From: Lenisia limosa
Lineage: Eukaryota; Breviatea
Direction: 5' to 3'
NCBI GenBank assembly: GCA_001655205.1
Contig: LPNZ01011412.1
Location: forward strand, 1-46,937
DNA length: 46,937 bases
In this document: piece by piece, positions 32,101 through 43,345 of the stretch
How positions within the stretch are numbered: position 1 is the first letter of the stretch
How the letters are laid out: the number at the start of each line of letters is the position of its first letter
The notes under the pieces: model-generated
Database searches by the model: none
Told to the model about the DNA's origin: nothing
What the model saw: the letters and a program-made list of their open reading frames with translations, nothing else
Made by a program: the position numbers and the translations under genes

Positions 32101-35100
32101 AGATTCGACTGCCAGGTCAGAATTACGCCGAGCAAAATCAAAACCAGACAAGTCCAGCCAACCATTTGTGTCCTGTGGTGCTATAGAAGACTCGTTGAGA
32201 GATGTTTGCGAAAGGTCTCCTTCTTTTGACGGCTCCTAATAGGGATGAAAATAGGAAGTCAGACATACATGCATTTCATCTGATATCTTGCTCGGCTCTT
32301 TAACTCGGGGGGAAGTCGGAGGAGTCCGCACCTTTCGTTCTGGTTGATTGGCTTGGTTCTCCAAAGATATCTGTGCGGTTATTGCAGACGATGCTTCGAG
32401 CATTACCTTTAGTCTTTCTTTTACAGCCAGATCGCGACAGATCTCGGCATTTTCATTGGTTGTTACGAGGCCTCCCGTTCTGCTGTACCCCAAGTCACTG
32501 AGAATGACGTCCAAAAGCGCATATGCTGCACTGCGCCTCGATGATCTCATGAGTCAGACATAGTATACAAGGTGATGATCTCATGAGTCAGACATAGTAT
32601 ACAAGGTGATGGCCACGTGGAAACAGTTATTCCGCTCACCCGGGAGGCAAATTGAGGTACTCCAACGGATCTATTGCACCCTGCTCAGTTGGACGCTGTT
32701 CCTGGGTACTTGGGTGAGACGACAAGCCGGCACGGTTCATATCCTGCGCAAGCTTATCGAACTCCAAATCCACTGCAAGGCGGTTACAACTAAGTGCGGA
32801 ACTCAGGATTATGAGCAAATTAGGAAAATAACAACAAGCTGCACCTTCATACCAGCATCCACATGAGAAGGGAGAGCCCTGCCTTTTTCGTGGTAAAGAC
32901 CTGGGGTGTGGTAGACCCCATTTTGACGAGGGAATGGTCTGGGAGGCGACGGAGGGCGGACAACATCAGAATCCGGGACAATATTGGGGTTTCCTTAATG
33001 GATGAAAAGAAAGGTTTACATTTTTATTATCGATTTACATACTTGATGGGTGATAAGGATCCTCAACTCCTACACAAGAAGACAACGCAGCTCTGAGGGG
33101 TCACATGGAGGTATAAATTTTTATAATATGATATGCAATAATATACAAGTATAACGAATCCAGCCCCATTTTTGTGGTATTCTGACCTCATGTCATCCAA
33201 TGAAGAAGCTTGGGGAACCTGTTTTCTTGGAACAGCGTTGTAGAAGAGTGGTGAGCAGACTTCAACATTCCTTTGCGATGTTGGTGGCGGTCTGGGGTAT
33301 GTTAAAAGAGGGACCAGGCTCACTTGGTTGTGGGTATGGAGGCTCTGAGTGGAGGACGATTGGCATGAAGATACTCAGAGGGAACCGGCGTTATGACGTG
33401 GCGTAGTCCTGCTGACGGCCTATGCTGGGTTGCCAAGTCATCAGGTCCAGAGTTCCGGCTTCTGAACAAGTCACAATACAAGCTAAAAACAAAGTAAAAG
33501 GGAACAACATACATTTCGTCACTGTTTCTCTGCTGCAGGATATTGTAATCCGAGCCAGTAATGGGCTTTCGCGGAGCCACTTCAATTGGGGAATCAGGGC
33601 CGCGCGGCACCTTCATGGTAACACGTCATAAGGGTGGCCTACTTCACTATGCATTGGTCGATACAGCGCCGCGTCGCCTCGTGTTGGTGTCACCCTGGTA
33701 ATGCCCGGGGCAAGAATGTCATGGTAATCGCTTCGGTCCGGGTAGGCCACACTCTGTTGTCGCGAAACCTGTGTTACGTCAAATTAAGAGATGTCATGAC
33801 ATTTCAGCTTCATATCATTATACTGTATAATTTTGTGAGCTTAGCAGCCTCCCAATACCTGTGGCCGCATATACTCGGCTTGACTTGGGGAAAGAACATT
33901 ACCGTCTTCGTCAAGGGCACCTTTCTCAACCAAAAGAGCCCTTGTTGCTATGCGATTAACACTATTGGAGCATTGTTTATCTCAAAAGAAGTATCAGATA
34001 AAAGGCCCACCTGGTGGTAACCGGTCAATGAAATTCGGTGTGACAGGTGTGGTAAGCTTGGACGGTGGCGGGTGCGGACACACCTCCTCAGCCGACAAGG
34101 CCTGGAGAGGCACCTGGCTAGGTTGGCGCTGTTCCTGCGGCGCCAGATGTGTCATTTCCACGGAGGCTTGAGGGCCAAAGTGTTTCTAATTAATTAAATA
34201 CGGTACCATAGTTCTTTATTGTCGTGATTGAATTGGTGTAAGAGAAAAGTGTGTGCTGGATACTTCAAGATCCCCACAAGTTGGTAAAATTGTCATACCT
34301 GTGCAGATCTGAGATTTGGTGGAAGACTCCAATCGGATATGACCTGTTTACTAGGGAGAAAAGTAAGATGGTTTCATTGTCATTAGCAAAGGTAGCATAC
34401 CCGAGACTTGGGTCTGACGTTTCACCAAGATTAGTAAGTCGAATTGAGCAATCAACTGTACTGATTTTCTGTCCCTAAGATATCAGCACCATATTGTAAG
34501 GGGTTTGTGTGCACCAAGTTTTAAATGCTATTAGAAAGGAATTCCACCTACCATTAAAGGAAATAAGGTCAAAACATGACGCCAAACGAGTTCACCAAAA
34601 GCATCACTTGAAAGCCCTTCTTCAAGGGGATGGTCAGCGGGAATACCTGGAAGAAAGTCATTTAAACATTATACTATAATATACAATACACCATATATAG
34701 ATGAGATATGTCATATGTATGATATTTCTTTCTTGCTCTAACACACCTTCAGCATAGTTCAGTAACTTTCGAGCATCTAGGGAGCACGATGCAATAACGT
34801 CTTTCTAGGAGCATAATAAAATCCTGCGTTTCTAACATAGAGTTGCTGTGTAGTTCCACCTGGCCCACCCCATCCATCAGCAGACAAGTCAGTGGAACGG
34901 ATTTGGTCTGACTGGCAAGGGTTGCTGAAGCGTAATTTAGTTGGACAAATGATGATTTGTTCTTTTTGGGTGATTCATTTTGAGATATTCCTTGGAGTAG
35001 CACCTTTCTCACATTGATCAAAAAATTGTGAATGTCTCACTCCTGTTAAAGGAAACCACTAATAATTTCCTTGGAGTGTTTTCCCATCGCCTATTACTTT

Positions 35101-35271
35101 GACACACAACATACCCAGGTTATAATACAAGCTCATTGATACGACGTGTTACCAGCCTATTTGGCCACCCTACCTACCCGGTCGTGCCATAAAAGAACAC
35201 GCTTGACCAGAATTGAAAGTTACTGTCTCAGAAATACTGTCTGTGGCACCTTCAGGGGTAATCATTTCTGC
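29166..35271 (-). CDS. Long Ser/Pro-rich protein, unknown family (5' end not found)
   Basis: A chain of more than 25 short exons reads on the minus strand to TAG 29166-29168. The upstream part is folded-looking: EMITPEGATDSISETVTFNS, SFVQLNYASATLASQTKSVP, DVIASCSLDARKLLNYAEG and DAFGELVWRHVLTLFPLMG. Most of the remainder is disordered and rich in Ser, Pro, Thr and acidic residues (RPITPVTPLSPLMDLSASRI; VPPPEEEFEEVESFEDE). A helical stretch (VKERLKVMLEASSAITAQIS) and a late WD-like strand (ISELSFSSDGKLVLLGSND) are interspersed. The last residues are LIFQYLPVTLSDASSNNSLS then DIFD. This layout suggests a scaffold or trafficking protein regulated by phosphorylation (inference only). The intron 31228-32030 is exceptionally long and contains plus-strand coding-like sequence. 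The chain could represent two adjacent genes. Confidence 0.55.
29288..29355. other. Assembly gap in an intron
   Basis: Run of N near the 3' end of the 29166-35271 gene. Confidence 0.99.
31298..32020. repeat. Inverted 17-bp repeats around the nested coding stretch
   Basis: GGTTGCTCACCCACAAA at 31298-31314 is inverted as TTTGTGGGTGAGCAACC at 32004-32020. A further copy (TTTGTGGGTGAGCA) is at 31967-31980. They bracket about 720 bp that lies within one intron of the minus-strand gene. No target-site duplication was found, so transposition is not proven. Confidence 0.6.
31373..31804 (+). CDS. Possible nested gene in an opposite-strand intron
   Basis: Three plus-strand exons join in phase: 31373-31437, 31479-31557 and 31691-31804 (TAA). 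They begin MPQTRKVLFLEEATTKRLSR, continue with HKGHAFRCLSASWTLINGVN and end with FVYKSPKEYGNPCPMIVFDP and RDDTLKRAIKPSD. A further coding-like stretch (SPTVFHVFLWMSPHVPQSKS) at about 31893-31985 may be an alternative 3' exon. Upstream in-frame sequence (LAELLFLITGSGCSPTNIVY) may be an earlier exon. All lie inside the 0.8-kb intron of the minus-strand gene and between inverted repeats. No family is recognised. It could be a captured gene fragment, a small nested gene or chance. Confidence 0.35.
32540..32607. repeat. 34-bp tandem duplication copying a splice acceptor
   Basis: GATGATCTCATGAGTCAGAC plus 14 bp occurs at 32540 and again at 32574 without mismatch. On the coding (minus) strand each copy ends in the same CTCATGAG acceptor context; the gene-proximal copy keeps frame (GG+A, Gly-Ser-Ser-Arg-Arg), the other shifts it. 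Confidence 0.9.
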
Positions 35272-35416
35272 AAAGTGAAAGAAGGGGAAACCACAAACGG
35301 TTAAAACCAGTAAAAATAAGGAGTGTAATTAAATACCAGATTGCTTCTATGCCTTCATTTAAAAGAACAATACCGTGAACACATCTAGAAACTATATAAT
35401 ATATAATACATTGCTT

Positions 35417-35922
35417 TCAAGATTGTTTGTTGGCAGAAGCGTTTGATGATGAATAAAAACAATTATCAACATTCAACAAGATATCTGAAAAAGAACCCTT
35501 AGAAAATAGGGAAATCATGAATCTGCACGGTAACAACAGGAAAAATCCTTTGATACCCATGAGAATTGAAGCTTTAATAATAAACCAGCATACCAACTGG
35601 GAAATTTTTAAATCTGAATGCCAGAATTGGTCGATCTTTTCGTTGCGCAACACCATTCGCATCTCGCACAAAGACGGAAAGAGTGTACCTAAAGATATTA
35701 ATATTATTTTTAAGATTATTTCTTGCACAGCGCAGCAGATTGCACGAGCCAGCGAAGGAGGGCAAGAAAACAGTTAAAATACTGAGAGACTTTGGGACAA
35801 ATTTCATACAGGCATAGTTTGTTTGATGAATTTATCACCGCAGGGTGGGATAAAATGAAGCTTTGATCCATGGTTACAGAGACAGTCTTGAAAAGAGGTC
35901 ACATAGTCACATATTTTGGATT
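35417..35922 (-). CDS. Possible short cysteine-containing gene, exons not fully joined
   Basis: Exon-like segments occur at 35922-35839 (SKICDYVTSFQDCLCNHGSK, ends at GTGATA donor), 35688-35598 (open in two frames, one reading YTLSVFVRDANGVAQRKDRP) and 35484-35417 (DILLNVDNCFYSSSNASANK, TGA stop). Their phases do not agree, so at least one boundary is wrong or bases are missing. The Cys spacing in the first suggests an extracellular protein. A hydrophobic stretch near 36095-36060 on the same strand could be part of a signal peptide. No family is recognised. Confidence 0.25.
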
Positions 35923-36413
35923 CTATTGTGAAAAAAGTTAAATAAAAGCTTTGTTTGAACTATATAACCATATAACTAACACATCAAGTTTTCTTCCCAC
36001 AAAGGTGCCCCGACCTCCTTCCGGCTCGACCGCGTTGGTCCTAAAAGACCGACGCCTACCCCCTTCATTTCAGGTTGGACCGGGGAACACAAAAAGGAGC
36101 AGCAGCGCAGCCAGTTGTTTGTATGGTCGGTCTTGTGGGGGAGTAAGAGCGGAGAGTAATAATGAAGCATTGAAGCATTGAAGAAGTGTTGGTGTTGGTG
36201 GTGAGGCCATAACCTCTCAGCAAAATGTAGTTGGCGATATCCATTCACTAATAAATCATAATACAAATAAATAATACTCTTTTAAAAATGTCAACCACTC
36301 TCTTCCGTCCATCACCACATGACCATCCGTCATATTTGTCATCGTATTCAGATCGTATTTGTTTATTATTTCGAAAACATCAAGAAAACATTGAATACAT
36401 CCTCTGAACTAAA

Positions 36414-39400
36414 ATGCTTAGCCGTACACTCACAGCCATGTTGTGAGATTGAAAAGATGCATCTTTGCACTAACCTCACAGGACACTTGCAACATTCCGC
36501 AGGAACAATGCAGTTAGCCATGGCCTTGCCATCCTCTTTGACACACAGGTTGGCCTGGATTCTTGGGTTGTTAAGTGTCTTATCAGGGGCAGCAGGGCTC
36601 CTGTTCATTTTGCCTAGAAGTCCCCCTCCCACTCATCACTATAGGCCTCTGGATTCACGCATCTCCTGTTCTACCTCATGTTGTTCACCATCTTGTTTCT
36701 AACAACTCGCGACGAATTCGAAGAGAGAACGTACATATACGGAGCTGTGTGGGGTATGTGCGCCCTACTCACTGTGGTTCTGGCATTGGTTGGGGGTGAT
36801 GTGGATAATTGAATTGGCGGCTCATTAGATGACGATGGTCACTCTTCAGTTTGGCCATGCAAAATTCGGACCAATAAACCGAGCTGCTGCACAATTGACA
36901 AGCATATGTCAGCGAGACCTTTCAGCTCAGATATTGGTAAGCTTATGTGGATTGAAGCGATTCCCCCCCACCCCCCCTCACCATTGAATGATTATTATAG
37001 ATGCAGTTGTTAGGCGAATGGTTGGAAAATTGGCATTTTTATCTGAACACGATGGACCTATTATTCATAATCATATTAATTATTTTTTTTTACTTCAAGG
37101 ATCGAATCACTTCATGGGACCTCAAGGCCGTTTTACCTTGGTTCTCTTCTTCCGTGAGTGGGATTAATGATTAATAGTTACCTTCATGTTGCTCTGCCCT
37201 CTACTCACATTCTCTGGTAATTACTAATACCACAATGGTGCTTTGCTATATTTGAGTCCCCAAACGCAAATGTTATATTAAAGACCTTCAAATGTATTCA
37301 ATCGATTTGTTTCTCAAAAAGCAATTGCTAAGATTACGGTCTCGCTATGTTGCAATACGGAAGAAACCAAAAAAAACACTAATTATAATAGAGAATAACT
37401 ATAAAAGAAGAGTATTATACACCTAGAGAGGTCAAAGAAATCTCACGAAACAATACCAGGTTTTAAATGGCATCAACTGACCTATTATGCCTGCTTGTTT
37501 ACTCATTCTTGTAGTATGTCAGTCTTATGATTGCTCGGGTTGTTGCGATGTTCGGTGTTTGTTCAACAGTCGCGACTATTGGCTATGAAACCGACTACTC
37601 TTGCACGATGATGCTTGTCAATTCGCTCTTGGCAAGTGAGTCTCTTCCAATCTAGATTATCCTTGAGATCCCCTATGGTCCAACAAAGACCGGCCAAATA
37701 TGGATGCATATTGATGATAGATATCTTGAACATTCGATGACACGACTCATCCTTGCAGCAAGTTTTTCTTCAATCTCTGCAAAGGCGTCTATGATCAATG
37801 AGTCTATTCTTTGGTTTTGTTTCATTTTCATCAGCATTGTCGGGTTTAACACTTATCACCTGTATGCGGGTTTTCTTCTTATTGTTACTCCAATGTTATG
37901 TTTTAATGATTCTTTAGTATCCCGGTTTTCATAGGTATCGCCTGCATTATTATGATCACTATTGTATACGGCAAAAAAGAACAGCTCCGAGTGGTATGTT
38001 TGGCAATGTACTCGACACGTTAATACTATTTCATCAAATAGAGAAGAATCAAGCTCCAGTACAAGCTTCAGTCGGAAAATGAAAAAATGGGTTGGTATTG
38101 TTGTTTTGTTTTTACTTTTCAGAGCACCTGATCAATAATATTTTACCGAAGCATGTTTTGCACATTTTGAGGATGGTATCTTATCTGGCCATTCTTCTAA
38201 TTGGACATTTTAGGGCGCGATGTCTGCAGGGTCCAAACCGGAGTCTTTTGACAACATTACCATTCTTTTTTTGAACGTAGGTTGTATGTTGATGTTGCAG
38301 TTTTTACAGATCAGTTAAATCTTCTCAAACATCTGTCAGCTGCACACGGGCCAACAAAAGTATGCTGTGTAATGACTATTGTAGATCCATATTTTTATTT
38401 AATGCATTAGATTGTCAAACAAATATCTGACATTAGTGTTGTTGTTGACAAAGTCGTGACACAGATGAGCCTGTGAGCCAGAAGTGTTTAAACACGATCT
38501 TCTTGACTGACTTTTCAGGTACAAAGTTGAGCAAGTCAGCGAGACGATTATCATTATCGGCGGCCTTCCGTTAAGTGCAAATGAACACCACAAGAAAGCA
38601 GTTGTTTGCTCTATTGCTAGAGAATTTAACTCACCCCTACAGAGTTGCAACAATGATGCAGTTTCTGTTGATGGCGCTCTCAAAACTCTGCAGGCAGCAG
38701 CCGTCCTTCAATATGACTTCAAAATTAAGAAAGTTGGAACCTTTGTTGTTAAGTAAAGCTAACTGTGTAGGCAGTGGAGCTTTGTATTGGGATCCACTCA
38801 GGTCCTGTGGTAGCAGGAATCTTAGGTTGGATCAACGTTATCCCTCATTCTGACTACTGTCAGGCAATTCAACTCTTCACTGGGGAGTGGTGGGTTCTAC
38901 CATCAATGTTGCAAGCCGCTTCTGCACTGCGACCGCTACTGCTAGTTCTACAGTGGGCTCAGCGACATCTTGAAACTAACCGGGTACATATCATATCATA
39001 TTATATAGAATAATAGTAATAATAGTAAATATGACTTCTGTAGAACCTCCATCAAGCGCCTTCGACCGAGTTTACACCCACTTTATCAGACCTTGGACTT
39101 CTTCACTCAGTTTCCGATCTAAACGACAACATCGCGGATTTTACCACTCCAATCGTACCTCAACGTAAGCCTATTACCAATGACATCTGAATTTGTACTT
39201 TGTAGTCTCATAATAGTGCGGATTAATGTAATTATCGGAACTCCAACTCATTATTCCTCAGGAACTTTAATGGAAGAACTTCTTTTACCTGGTACCCCCA
39301 CTGATGTAGGTTAACCACACCCTTGCTTGCCATTTGCCTCGTCATCTATGGTATGCCTTATTATGATCATAGTCGTCATCAGCTGCCACATCATTGAGAA

Positions 39401-42400
39401 CCATTTCATTGGCGAATGTTAATGCAGTGAGCTGAGTTGTTTCTTGTTAATTATTGGATATGTTCAAATGATCATCATGTATCAGAAATTTTGTGTGGGA
39501 AGAGTATTTGCACTGCCTTCGGCTTGCTTTGCCAACCAAGATTGATTATTCCAGACGACCTACTCTCGAGTGCAAATCAGCGCCACCACAGCCAACCTTC
39601 TGCAAATGTCGTCCTACATAGTGGCTACTGGTTGGTCCCTCTAGGTGTTTACTCTTTAGGTACAAAAACGGCAAATGGCATCAGTACTACTCTCACCTGT
39701 CCTACTCAAGTTGGTCGATATTGCCATGTGGTTGGAATAAATATCTTAGAGATGGTGTGTCAAAACATGCGGGCATTTAGCTGCCAAAGGCATTGAGTCG
39801 CAGGTGGGGGTTGTGGGCTGTTGTGGCTTATGAATTTTGCCTAATATGTTAGGATGTTTGGGCGCTTCAAGATATGCCTGGATTTACATCGACGTTCAAG
39901 ATGCTTGCCGAAACCGAGAACAATGAAGCAGAAGTCAATTCGGGTGGGAGGGTGCTGAAATACATTTGTGATACTTACTGGTCCTTTTACATTGGCATGG
40001 TTAAGTACATGGGTCAAAATGACCGAATAGATGAAGAAGATGCATTCAGTGAAGCGGAGTATGATGCGAGTGACTCGGACAACGAAAACATATCCGATGT
40101 ACAAAGCATGTCCCAACTACTCAACGCGTCTTCAAGTTTTATGGTGGGCGTTGCCCTATTCCCCTATTGATGTTCTAAAGATATGTCAGCTTATTAACTT
40201 CTGACAGGACAAAATATCAGAAAAAGGAGAGTCAACAACACGGTCAATGACACACTCGGCCAGTTTGAGCACCAGTTTGAAAGACTCGCACTCGCTAACT
40301 TCTATCAAAGTGGGTTCTATCTGCAACTCACATTTGACATGGCATCATGTCATACTTCAGGTTTCCAAGTTTGGCAATTCTTTCAGGTGCGAATCGCCGC
40401 GTTCAAAGTGGGCAGAAAGTCTTTCTTGATAGTCACTGCTTCTAATCTTCAAATGATAACCACCTTCAGGAGCTCCTTGGTTGCCTCATCGCTCTCGCCA
40501 AGGTCTCCAGGGTCAAAACCAAGGTCCAGTGCTCGAAGTATTACGTAAGCGTCTCACTTTAATCATTGCTTTGTTGACTTCGAAGGGATCACACCCCTCG
40601 AGTGAAGTCCAAAATGAACCATTCCAGCCCCTTGCTCTCTCCAGCCCGGTCAAAACCTATCGTTGAAGAAATCACGGTTTGTCTTTCACTTCCTTTTTTC
40701 TCTTTTTCTATAATATTATACTCTGTTCATTTTTGACCTTATTTGTGCAGAGTACCAGAAGTTTCAAGAAGGAATCTTCACAAGCGATCGAGTGGAAGAA
40801 ACTGAAATCCAACGTCTGCTCCATGATAATGACATTCTTTCTCACTTGGGTTCGTGACAGTTTAGGAGGTCAAATATGAAGCGAGGTGCATTGAGGACCT
40901 CTTCTATCTCTCTTACCATCATGAAAACTTTGTAGGATTAAAGTGATGTTGGGAGTGGTTGTTACAATTTAGGACATTGAAAGAGCAGTGGGTATCACTG
41001 TGTTCTTCGTTCGCTTTTGGTACACTATTATGAAAATCACCACTCAAGCATATGTAAGCAATTACAATCTTTCTTCGTTTATCTTGATGTGACACCCAAG
41101 GTACGAGCGAAAATCGGAATTTTCACGAACCTTGTGGCTATTGCTCATGTTATCATTTATGAGCGCCGTTCTTCGTCAGAGTGAGCTGTCATGTCTCCTG
41201 TGGGTTACTCACATGATCCCTTTAGAAAGACCAGAATGATGATAACCAATCTTCTATTTTTGGGTCTTCTTGTAGACGCAGTGATTTTGCCCTTTGAGGT
41301 TCGTTGTGCTTTCTCATGAGCCGTCTTTACCGTTCTAGCTACGGGATGATCCTTCGTTCTTGGCCTACACCATGCCATGTGTTTTTGGTGTACTGTTCTT
41401 TATCACCAGAATCAGAATATTCAAAAAGTGAGCAACTTGAAGTCACACTAGCGCTCACCCTTCAGGGTGGCTATGGCCTTTGTCGCTATTCTTGCCCAGG
41501 TTTTTGTTCTCATCCAAGATGGGGACGTCGCCAATTCCGACATTATTATCCGAAGCATGTTCACCATACCAGTTGGTCTATGATGGCGATCTGGGGTTGT
41601 AATGAACCGGGCCTGGTTTGGATCTTATTCTTTTAGATCGTCCTCAGCGGTATTCACATTTCAATGCGCGTTGAGCGTCAGGCGAGAAAGCTGTTTATTG
41701 AAAGAGTTGGGGGGGGGGGGGAATTNNNNNNNNNNNNNNNNNNNNNNNNNNNNNNNNNNNNNNNNNNNNNNNNNNNNNNNNNNNNNNNNNNNNNNTGAAT
41801 GGCACTTGTAACATTTTAGTTTTCCCTTCGAACCAAAAGACAAAAAACAAGAAGTAAGTGAACACCTCCTTGTTGCCAAGTGTTTGGAGTTGACTAATCA
41901 ATAGAGTTTCTATGCCGGCTTATTCCATCATTTGTGGTATCCCAAGTCATCAAAACCCGAAATGTAGTTGCCGACCTCCCAAACAACATCGCAATGGTCC
42001 AAGTTAGACGGGTGTTCAATCTTGTAGCTTGTCAAGACCACAAGTGATAACTCATTCTTTAGACGGACATTGTAGAATTCACCAGAATGTCACGAAATAT
42101 TCAACCCAGGGAACTTTTCCAGTGAGTTGATAGCCTGTGTAACGTCATGTCCCTCTTGCTCACATTGTTCAGAATTCTCAATGACCTCTTTATTGCTTTT
42201 GACATTTCCGCCAAAAAGAAAGGTGAGCACAGAGCTTAAGTGTCTCACAACCTAGGTGTATATCGCATCTACACTGTTGGTGATGCCTGGGTGGTATGAG
42301 GGTGGCAGTCGATTCTGTCTTTGGTACTTTTTTATGATCCCTTCAGGGCGTCTCAGGTATTCCTGATACATCCGTGACTCCTGCACTTTCGTCGCTGAGC

Positions 42401-43137
42401 TCAGCCCTCGACTTCATCAACTCCACCGCGGATATCACTCACGTACGCGGATATCACTCACGTACTGTAACACAAATATAATATCTATGATATCATTCTG
42501 TGGTATTCGGATAAGTGACGCTGTAGAAGCTTGATGTTAACTTCGATATTCGTATTGGTGTGAGTTATGCATCAGCCGTTGCCGGAGTTGTCGGAACAAT
42601 ACGACCAAGGTTTCTTGTGGTGGGTATACCACATTAAGACTGAAGTTTATTTCTTAATCAGTGCACTTCCGTAAACTGTTCTTACTTTTAGTGGGGTAAC
42701 GCACCTGAAGAAGTTGACAGTCTCGAGCAGGCGGCTGCCAATGGTTCTGTTTTGAGTGGGTTTTGGGTGTTGGTATCGCATATAAACCGAGGCTTATTCC
42801 GCAGTTGCACAGAGCACGTTAGAAGCCATTATCAGCAAGGAGGCGTTCGAAGCTGACAATGTTGGACATGGGCTACTCAAAATTGCAGCGAAACGTTTGA
42901 TCAGGAACTGACATTGTAGAACGATCTCAACAATTCCTCCAGCGTTACTGTGATAATCCCAAATCGAAGCGTCACTTTCAACCGTGTCATTTCATCTGGT
43001 ACGAAGCTAAGTGGATATTTTGACCTTCAGATGGACCAATGGCACAAATCATTTCAGCCTCCGGTCGCGTGTACCGACCGGAGAAGTTGAGTAAGGCCGA
43101 AGCCAAGTGCAGCACCGTGTGGGAGGCGGCTGTTTAG
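36414..43137 (+). CDS. 12-TM class III nucleotide cyclase with swapped catalytic domains
   Basis: Starts at ATG 36414 (MLSRTLTAM) and ends at TAG 43135-43137. A first set of about six TM segments (for example LLFIIILIIFFYF, ESILWFCFIFISIVGF) is followed by a helix (KLQYKLQSENEKM) and the linker HLINNILPKHV. Catalytic domain 1 follows: NITILFLNVVFTDQ, YKVEQVSETIIIIGGLP, CIGIHSGPVVAGIL and GSTINVASR. After a long polar linker comes a second TM set (SRTLWLLLMLSFMSAVL, VAMAFVAILAQVFVLI). Domain 2 reads NNIAMVQTDIVEFTRMS, ILNDLFIAFD, YRIYTVGDAWV, IRIGVSYASAVAGVVG and PRFLVWGNAPEEVDSLEQA. Domain 2 keeps both metal Asp (42066-42068; 42082-42084) and lacks the Asn-Arg pair; domain 1 keeps Asn and Arg (38905-38919) but has Asn and Glu at the Asp positions. 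One composite site is expected. Glu in YKVEQ is guanylyl-cyclase-like, so cGMP is the likelier product. A gap lies before domain 2. Confidence 0.85.
41726..41795. other. Assembly gap before cyclase domain 2
   Basis: Run of N five bases after a G homopolymer. Confidence 0.99.
42427..42464. repeat. 19-bp tandem duplication copying a splice donor
   Basis: CGCGGATATCACTCACGTA occurs at 42427 and 42446. Each copy contains a GTAC donor (42443 and 42462). The first keeps the cyclase reading frame (ADITH joined to KLDVNF); the second adds 19 nt and shifts it. Confidence 0.9.
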
Positions 43138-43345
43138 GAATTGTTTACTGTTCTATTATTCCATGTTCTATTATTCCATTGTTTATTTTTTTTCATAGGT
43201 GTTTTGTTTTTCCATTGATAGGTATTGCAGGTTGTGAATTGAATACATTTGGGATGTGTCACTACCAGAATGGTTGTACCACACCAACCCTAATTCGGAA
43301 TAGCCTTCGTCACATGTCTGAAAGAACTGAAGAAATAAATAAAAT

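Noticed and set aside
36414-43137. Calling the cyclase an animal-type adenylyl cyclase
   Set aside because: The overall topology fits, but the catalytic residues are in the opposite domains and the specificity residue is Glu, so the product name was kept open.
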